The notes under the pieces: model-generated
Seen by the model: only the letters and a program-made list of their open reading frames with translations
What the model was told of the DNA's origin: nothing
The model's database searches: none
Made by a program: the position numbers and the translations under genes
From: Maniola hyperantus
Taxonomy: Eukaryota > Arthropoda > Insecta > Lepidoptera > Nymphalidae
Length of the DNA: 64,000 bases
Assembly (NCBI RefSeq): GCF_902806685.2
Contig: NC_048554.1
Span: 6,200,001-6,264,000 of the forward strand
Direction: 5' to 3'
Part shown: in pieces, positions 57,202-64,000 of the stretch
How the letters are laid out: every line of letters begins with the position of its first letter
How positions within the stretch are numbered: position 1 is the stretch's first letter

Positions 57202-60021
57202 TGTGGTGGCCCGACTGCGTGATCGTCAAATTTTCTTTTCAAACAATAAAATGGAAGGACATGTACTTCGTTCAAAGTTAATCAAGTGGCTAATCAATCT
57301 AGTCAGTATGATAGATAGTAACTAAATCCCCTTTTTCGTAAAATAATAGGTCGGTGCTCGGTAGTGTACCGGTCATGTCACAGTACAATAACAGTGAGCG
57401 AATGCATTCAGGTACCTTGGCGGTACTTTCCTTTGTGAATTCGTTAGAATTCCTTTTCAAAATAGCTGGGTTCCTGGGGTAAACAGTGGTTGGCTTTTTT
57501 CGTCCCGTCCCATTATAGGTACTCGCGATGTTATTTAATGAATTTTGCCAATTAGATCTCGCGCAAGCGTAAGACTAAGGCTGATCGAACAAGTATGAAA
57601 TTAGGGTTTTCCGAAACGGGATGAGGGAGATAATTATGCCGCCCAAGTGCTAGACTAGAAATTCTAGTCTCTAGCCCATTCTAACCATCGTCCCGTAGCA
57701 TTGAGATTATCCCTACGCTGTTAAAACAGCCTTGATATCAAGTTATGGGGGCTGCACAGAGTTGGTCCTTTTATCACGCTGAGAAGCGGTTATATCCTCG
57801 ACTGACAACTAGTGCCAGGAGCTAACTATGTGGGCTTAGAGCCCGCCCCATGTACCATGGATTTTGATATATATATAAATTGTTATGGTATGGTTTTTGA
57901 CTTGGCCAAGTCAGGTCGAACCAACTCATTCGTGCTGGGGAGGGCGTGTTTGGTATGCCCAGACGATGCCGCTAGCGGTTGCCCATCAGGAACAGCCAAG
58001 CTATGATAGTCGAACCCAAAGGTAAGACGATATGTATATATATATGTTGTCACTATACCAAATGCCATTCGCCCCGTTATGTACTTAGACTCAGATGAAA
58101 AGTATGTTTACTTAGCACTTTCAACTCATTGAAGTCCCCAACAGCAGCTAGATCCTCCTCTCGTTTCAATGTCGTTGTATCGTACTAAAGCTAGCAATTT
58201 AAATTATGTGCTAGTACAGTATTTGCAAACGGTAGCTTACTAAGGTGGTAGCATTCTATCTTGTCTAGATTAAGATATCTACAGAGACCTATTCCGGTAT
58301 TAACTAGCTATGGAAGGTATTGGAAATAGCTCTTTGTCCTCGAGTTAGTATGAGGTTAAGTTCATCAATAATTCTAAGAAAGAATGAACCTTGCGTGGCA
58401 AAGAGGTAGTTAGTTCCTCTCGTCTATTGTTTCACACTGTCTATTGTCTCTATAATGCTAGGTAGGGTAACTCATTTCACGAAAGCGTCAAGCGGTAAGG
58501 GCTCATATCACATAGATAGGTAGTAATAATATTATTACATTGAGCTATAATTTAATCTCTTGTTTGACTCAGACCATAGATCGATGTAGCCCCTTATCTC
58601 TTGACCTCTTTTGAAAAACAGACTAATATTATAATAAATGAAAGAGGTTGGTTAATTCAAAATCTATTTATTGTACTTTACTTTGTTAAATGTATTAGTC
58701 AAATCTCTGATGGAGCAAAACTCTACTCTGACCACTGGAAGAAAAGTCCTTTATGTTTCTTTTCCCAGTGGTCGGGCACTCTATTCAAAAGCCATGCTAT
58801 ATTTTCAAGGGAAAAATAGAATGCCCTGACCAAAAAACCCTTGGGCTGATGTTATATACACATTTTATATTTAAATTACAATTATGTACATTAATCTTAG
58901 AAGTACAGTCTATAAGCTACAGTCCTACGAACCTTTTACATATGGAGACACGAAATACAGACAACATGTGTTATTACAGCGAACATAATAATCATATCCG
59001 AGGACATCGTAAAAGCAACCTATCTTGGCTTTCACAAATTTAACATTTCTATGTTAAGTATTTTCGGATCGCGGCTAGGTCTGTAACCACTAACCCATTG
59101 GGTGCACTTGACCCATGCTTCCTTGAACATTATACAAGCCAGCAGTATTAAGAAGATTAGAAATAAGCTCAGACAAATTTGATCTAAGCCATTCCAGACT
59201 TGTAGAGGTAATTTATTATCCATGTCGATAGTATACTCGCTTCTATTACTTTGAAAATCACGTTCTATATTTAATTCCGGCAAGCAATTATATGTTGTAA
59301 TTTTAAGAGATCCTCGGATATTACATAATAAGACAGTTTAAGTTGTACATTACCCATAGACTGGAAAGTGTAGACCGTCTTGCTTAACACTGGCTTTAAT
59401 TAATTTCCACTTATCGACTTTATACAGATATTAAGGATAAAAGGTACACGGACAAACTCGTTAAACAAAGAGATTTTAAGGAAGGAAGGCCGCTCGGAAA
59501 CGTAGAGCTTCGTCGTGGCACTCCCGCGTCACACTTCTGTCCCCTTTGCGAGGTTGATTCCAACTGTCTTGTGCGACTCCTGCGCTCCTTTTTTCGTGTC
59601 GTCTCCCCCGCTTCCGAGTTTGTCCCCTCTCGCTTCCTCCAAACTATCGCCTTCTCTGTCAACAAAAATCACTCGGCAGAAAAAATTCTCTAGTTGCAAC
59701 TTGCAATGGTAAAATCTGAACCACATCTGTTTCGCATTTTCGTACCCTCGAGCGTAAAAGCTGTATTCAGAACTATCGCTTTATGGCGCCTTGCCTATTA
59801 TTTATTGCTATGAGAACGACTCACTTTGGTCGTTTCTTATTTTTTTGTTTGTCCGCGTATAGAGTACTAAAAATGTTTTTTGTTCATTAGGATTTCTAGA
59901 AGGCGGCGAAAAAAAAAAAAAAGTTATTGCCGACAGCATTATACGAATGCCTTTCTAGGAACTCAGTAAAATAATAAAATAATGTTTCTATTTTGGCGAT
60001 GCCGAGAAGGTGCCTACAACA
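57202..60021 (-). repeat. 5' LTR (2820 bp)
   Basis: The same sequence as 49969-52787, offset by 7233 bases. In the sense of the element this is the promoter-bearing LTR. I could not place a TATA box or start site with confidence. Confidence 0.95.
59032..59337 (-). CDS. LTR-borne small membrane-protein frame (copy 2)
   Basis: The duplicate of the frame at 51799-52104 in the other LTR. It is intact here too. In this LTR it would lie upstream of or within the leader of the genomic RNA. Confidence 0.25.
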   Translation of the reverse strand, partial: TVLLCNIRGSLKITTYNCLPELNIERDFQSNRSEYTIDMDNKLPLQVWNGLDQICLSLFLIFLILLACIMFKEAWVKCTQWVSGYRPSRDPKILNIEMLNL

Positions 60022-60229
60022 ACTATACTAACACAGACTGTAACTATACTAGTTATTACTAAAACAAAGACTAAGCACACATACATAATTATATTATAGG
60101 TATATAAATATTATCTTAATATAAATGTTAACACCAGGTTAAGTTTGTGTATAATATATAAAACACAGCTATATATACATACATATACACATATATAAAT
60201 ATATACACATAATACTCGTATACATGAAA
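60022..60229 (-). mobile_element. LINE 3' UTR, proximal part
   Basis: AT-rich sequence between the LINE stop codon and the LTR edge, in line with 49968 on the other side. It has no frames. Confidence 0.6.
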
Positions 60230-61000
60230 CTACAGAAATGAGAACTCCGCCACATGATCCTGGAATTCCACTTGCTTATCTAAAAGGTATTTTTTTAGTT
60301 TTAATTTAAAAGTAGAAATAGTTTTTGAGTCTCTGATTGGTGGAGGAATATTATTCCAGCACTTAGTTGCGGAGTACGTAAAGGATCCTCTAAAAGCGGC
60401 AGTACGATGAATTGGAACCCGAAGCCGATTACGACAGCTTCTCAGACGATCCGATTCACCATCGGCGACCCAGACTAGCTTATTAGCAAGGTAAAACGGC
60501 TTACCCAGCCTAATTACTCCAAAAAGTAAGCCAGCGAGGTGCAGTTTCCTCCGCGATCTCATTTTTAGTAATCTGTGATTATTCAAAAAAGGAGTGACAT
60601 GATTTCGCGGAGGAATATCAAAGCAGAAACGTGCACACGCATTCTGCACCCGTTGAATGAGCCGTTTCGTCCTACATAATAGGCGGGGTCCATACACAAT
60701 ATCTGCGTAATTTAGTTTTGAAAGAACCAACGCTTCCACCAACTGAATACGCAGTTCCTGTGAGAGATAATGACGGACTTTGTAAATTGTCTTCAGTCGA
60801 TAGAAGCAATTGCGAACCTTCTCCGCTACATGCTCTTCATACCTCAGGTCGGGGTCCATTAGCAAACCCAAATTACGCGCTAGGTAGACACGCTCCAAAG
60901 CATTGCCACTTATATTTATATCGTCACCTTGCGTAACAACTTTATTTAACTGCTGTTTAGTGCCGAACAAAATATACTTAGATTTCGTTGGATTAGGATA
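60230..61000 (-). pseudogene. LINE (Jockey/CR1-like) reverse transcriptase C-terminus, 5'-truncated
   Basis: The minus strand frame reads NPTKSKYILFGTKQQLN near 61000 and runs uninterrupted to a stop at 60230. Recognisable parts are ARNLGLLMDPDLRYEEHV, VRHYLSQELRIQLVEALVLS KLNYADIVYGP, RVQNACARFCFDIPPRNHVT and ATKCWNNIPPPIRDSKTIS, the palm end, thumb and C-terminal region of Jockey/CR1-type polymerases. The catalytic YADD box and the endonuclease are missing, so it is a 5'-truncated insertion. The lack of stops suggests it is young. The LTR element later entered its 3' UTR. Confidence 0.85.
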
Positions 61001-61044
61001 GGAGGATGGATAGGTAAGTTAAGTTGTATGTTTTGTTACGTAAC

Positions 61045-61165
61045 ATTTTCATCTGTGACATCACCCCAAATGGCTGTACAGCTCAGCATAATGTATTGCA
61101 TCATAATATGCTTTAACACGCATAAAATACAGGACGCTGATTTTCAGCTGTGACTCGGTTTAGAA
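61045..61165 (-). repeat. Copy of the LINE tail segment
   Basis: 'cagctcagcataatgtattg' and 'cgctgattttcagctg' match 49776-49840 ('cagctcagcattatgctgta', 'cgctgattttcagctg') with divergence. It appears to be an older tail of the same or a related LINE family. Confidence 0.55.
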
Positions 61166-61429
61166 GATGTTTTTAGTATTAAAAAAAAGTAAAATGTTTT
61201 TTTTGTTTTCTGACTCAGGTAGAAGTTTTAGGTAATTTACTGAATACAAAAATAAATCAAAAAAACAACTCTGTCAAGACTTAATAAGATTCGGCGTGTT
61301 TAGAATAGTTTTCAAAAAATTCCCGAAATTAAAACTTTGTAGCACTTGTTTCATATCATGCATCAGACGGTACAATGTCAGAAGGACTCCTGAAATATCT
61401 TCATGGTAGAACACCTTAAATTTATGTAT

Positions 61430-61652
61430 TACTAGCTAATGCCCGCGACTTCGTCCACGTGGATTTACGTTTATAAATCCCGCGGGAACTCTGATTTTCT
61501 GGGATAAAAAGTAGCCTATGTGTTAATCCAGGATATAATCTATCTCCAATCCAAATTTTAGCTAAATCCGCCCAGTAGTTTTTGCGTGATTGAGTAACAA
61601 ACATCCAAACATCAAAACATCCACACTTTCACATTAATTATAATATTAGTAG
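61430..61652 (+). repeat. Family D interspersed repeat copy
   Basis: 'ctaatgcccgcgacttcgtc', 'gtgttaatccaggatataat', 'gtagtttttgcgtgattgag' and 'aacatccaaacatcaaaaca', with a TATAATATTAGTAGGA tail. Confidence 0.85.
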
Positions 61653-62034
61653 GATAAATTCACGAGATGAGCTCGAATATCTAGTTCACCATGTCCAGGT
61701 AACGCACTAGAAACACCATATTATCAGTTTCCAGCTTTTATCAAAATGTTTAAAACAAACTACAGGCTCTTGGCTCATAAAGACAGAGTATGTTCAGCAT
61801 ATTGGGAGCCGAACGTGACTTAAATTTAGTAGGTATAACAGAGCATGCATCGTATCTAAGATTTTGTTTTGAATAGTTGAAGAAGTACGATCTCAGAGAT
61901 TCTATTTCTAATTCAGTGGCTATGCAAAAGTCAAACAGATGAGACTGACTTATCTCGAAATTTCCAGATCAGGAAAGATCAATAGATGAGTAGATCAGAT
62001 CAATTTAAAATTTCATGTTCATGGCTTGGCGTCC

Positions 62035-62285
62035 ATTTTTAGGGTTCCGTACCCAAAGGGTAAAACGGGACCCTATTAATAAGACTCCGCTGTCCGTCCG
62101 TCTGTCTGTCCGTCTGTCTGTTCATCTGTGACCAGGCTGTATCTCATGAACCGTGATAGACAGTTGAAATTTTCACAGATGATGTATTTCTGTTGCTGCT
62201 ATAACGACAAATAAAAAAAACAGAATAAAATAAATATTTCAGGGGGCTTCCATACAATAAACCATAAATTGTACAGAACAAGGAA
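62035..62285 (+). repeat. Family G-related repeat copy
   Basis: 'tttttagggttccgtaccca', a (GTCC/GTCT)n run, 'aggctgtatctcatgaaccg' and 'gttgaaattttcacagatga', matching 31165. Confidence 0.7.
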
Positions 62286-63003
62286 ATTGTACAGAACCCT
62301 TCATTCATTCATTCTTTCATCATCCGAGCCATCGCATGAAGTGGACAGGGAATGATCGTAATCAGCGTTTGTATACTGAAACTCCGTGTCTAAAAGATAT
62401 AAAAGATTTTAGAAATTATAATAACAAATTATAATATACCTATTACCTACTGTCTACTGAAGTGTTGGAATTATAACTTCAAAACAGCAGAATTTGTGAG
62501 CGCCAATTTTCATAAAATCCGTCGCAAGACTTGAAACAAAAATACTTACTAAGTACCTACTTATTAGGTTCTCTTAAATTAATTATTTAAAACTCGAAAC
62601 TAATACTGAAATGGAGAATTTATAAAATGCGTTAGGTATTTTATTTATGAGTAAAAAAGTGATGTAAAAAATGTATTTCTACTTGGTATTTAACTCTAAG
62701 AAAATGCGAAAAGTATTATGTCTTCTAACTTTGTCCGACTTTTTTTTTTTTTTTTTTATTCCGACTTCTTGGAATAATTTAAAAAGTTATTTCAGCGTGA
62801 TTTGAATTCACAAAGAATATAATTCCTGTCTTTCCGTGCTGTAAGCCAAAGGCTACGCGTACCAGATGCAAACTTGGTGTCAAGGGGAAACGTTTAAATA
62901 GGCCAAGGTGAGAAAATGTACTAATTTATAACTTTACCTTTGAGCTTTTGCTACTTACCACTGTAACAAGCGCCAGCTCTTACTAGCAGTTTAAGCACGA
63001 TCA

Positions 63004-63290
63004 GTGTGCTTAGTATGAGATTTTACAAGTCACCAACGATGATAGAATTCAAGCGTCGAAATCTTTTATCGTTAAGGCAATATTATCTTTAACAGCCTTC
63101 TTTTGAAGCCCAAATTCGTGCATACAACTACATTCAGCGCTCCAAGCGGAAATCTGGCGAAAATAAATCGGTGGTACTAATTGTTTGACTTTAAATCAGG
63201 GATCTTTAGGTCTATTTTACTCTAACGTTATTGTGTTTCGACGCTCGTATTCTGTCAACATTGTGTGACAGTAAAATCACTAAGTATACA
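63004..63290. mobile_element. MITE-5, long imperfect terminal inverted repeats
   Basis: The left arm (63004-63060, 'gtgcttagtatgagatttta', 'gatagaattcaagcgtcgaa') and the right arm (63234-63290, 'tttcgacgctcgtattctgt', 'gtaaaatcactaagtata') are diverged reverse complements of about 55 bases. No transposase is present. Confidence 0.65.
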
Positions 63291-63574
63291 GTAGGATTCA
63301 TCTCACTCGAGACATTTGGAGCGCTTTGTCGCCGAAAAGTCGCGAGAAACGTTGTCGCACTGATTTTGCTTGGGCTGCAGCTGCATAATCTGTTTGCAAT
63401 TTGTGAAGAAATAATTTATACATTATGTATATTAGAAGGCTATAAAGACAAGGCAATCCAACCCCTTGCGTGCAATACGAAGACGTTCAAAGAGAAATTG
63501 TAAGATACCTACCTATTTCCTTTTGCAAATAATTCATACATGCAATGCAGTGTAGAATCTACACTGCCTGCATA

Positions 63575-63930
63575 AGAATTCATACTAATATTATAAATGG
63601 GAAAGTGTGTCTATCTGCTACGTTTTTACGGCCCTTCGCTCTGGGCTGGTTTCCGCACTTAAACGTTTCCTTCTGTTGCCCGTGGTTTTCACGGCCCATC
63701 TGTTTACCTGATTTTTACGTTTAAAACAAAGTTAGCTTACATCCTTGGAACAAAGAATTCCCAAGGGATTTTTAAAAACCGAAATGCATGTGGGCGAATT
63801 TGTGGACAACATCTATTATATAGATATATGTATAGTGCATCGTGAAGGCAACTTTTTAACTTAGAAAGTCAAGAGTTCCCACATAATTCTTCAATAACCT
63901 AAAATCAAGCGGATGAAGTCGCGGGCATCA
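63575..63930 (-). repeat. Degenerate family A copies
   Basis: 'catactaatattataaatgg' and 'gaaagtgtgtctatctgcta' start one copy, and 'gatgaagtcgcgggcatcaa' ends another. The middle is rearranged, with 'cacggcccatctgtttacct'. Confidence 0.6.
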
Positions 63931-64000
63931 ACTAGGTAATATGAAATGAACAAAATAAGCTCATACTATGAATTAATACTGTAAATGGATATGTCACAAA

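Larger units (their letters stand above)
49969..60021 (-). mobile_element. Ty3/gypsy-type LTR retrotransposon, integrase missing
   Basis: A 10,053-bp element bounded by nearly identical LTRs that start TG and end CA. ACTA at 49965-49968 and again at 60022-60025 is the target-site duplication. On the minus strand the order is LTR, PBS-like site, leader, gag, slippery site, G-patch-like/protease/RT, RNase H, A31, PPT, LTR. Only 4414 bp lie between the LTRs and no integrase is encoded. I noticed two substitutions and a one-base poly-A length change between the LTRs, so insertion was very recent. Confidence 0.93.
61653..64000. other. Non-coding DNA to window end
   Basis: No gene supported. A 90-codon frame at 63231-63503 overlaps MITE-5 and has no family resemblance. 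Confidence 0.5.

Noticed and set aside
60718..60936. Plus-strand frame opposite the LINE polymerase
   Set aside because: It is the antisense shadow of the LINE frame.
63231..63503. 90-codon open frame as a gene
   Set aside because: It overlaps the right arm of MITE-5, has no family resemblance and no splice or promoter context.

Overview
The window is nuclear DNA from a ditrysian moth or butterfly (Lepidoptera). The evidence is AT-rich non-coding sequence full of short GTAGGTACCTAC-like tracts, dozens of interspersed repeats that share a 'CGCGACTTCGTCCGCGTGG' core, tRNA-derived SINEs with GATGAT-type tails, RTE-like and Jockey/CR1-like LINE fragments, and an intron-rich insect gene. I cannot name the species.

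Bases 1-10303 hold no exon I can support. They contain repeats (families A, B, C and G below) and an RTE remnant. They may be a 5' intron of the next gene or intergenic DNA.

Bases 10304-19662 (+) carry the 3' part of the one host gene I recognise, a Rap1 GTPase-activating protein of the Rapgap1 type. Ten exons join in frame to 558 codons plus a stop. They cover most of the Rap-GAP domain including the asparagine-thumb region (RHVGND), a Ser-rich linker, a 36-nt phase-preserving mini-exon and a C-terminal coiled coil. The 5' exons are not in the window or were not found. The introns carry transposon debris and two decayed partial copies of neighbouring exons. The 3' UTR probably runs through about 19663-22545 and contains a foldback MITE.

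Bases 22546-49600 are a repeat-dense non-coding stretch. It holds family A-G copies, two SINE families, at least four MITE-like families, tandem repeats and a run of near-perfect hairpins (35.9, 36.6, 38.8 and 39.9 kb). No host gene could be supported. A possible non-coding first exon with a splice donor lies near 45.0 kb.

Bases 49969-60021 (minus) are a very young Ty3/gypsy-type LTR retrotransposon with unusually long LTRs (2819 and 2820 bp, almost identical) and a 4-bp ACTA target duplication. Inside are gag, a canonical A AAA AAC slippery heptamer touching the gag stop, and a pol that starts with a G-patch-like motif followed by protease, reverse transcriptase and RNase H. A one-base homopolymer insertion breaks pol at the end of RT. 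There is no integrase: RNase H is followed by about 250 bp containing an A31 tract and then the 3' LTR. The element sits in the 3' UTR of a 5'-truncated LINE (reverse transcriptase C-terminus at 60230-61000, tail at 49609-49968).

Bases 61001-64000 are further repeats and a decayed terminal-inverted-repeat element. The most interesting system in the window is the recently mobilised, integrase-less long-LTR element. The exon-duplication scars in the Rap-GAP gene are second.
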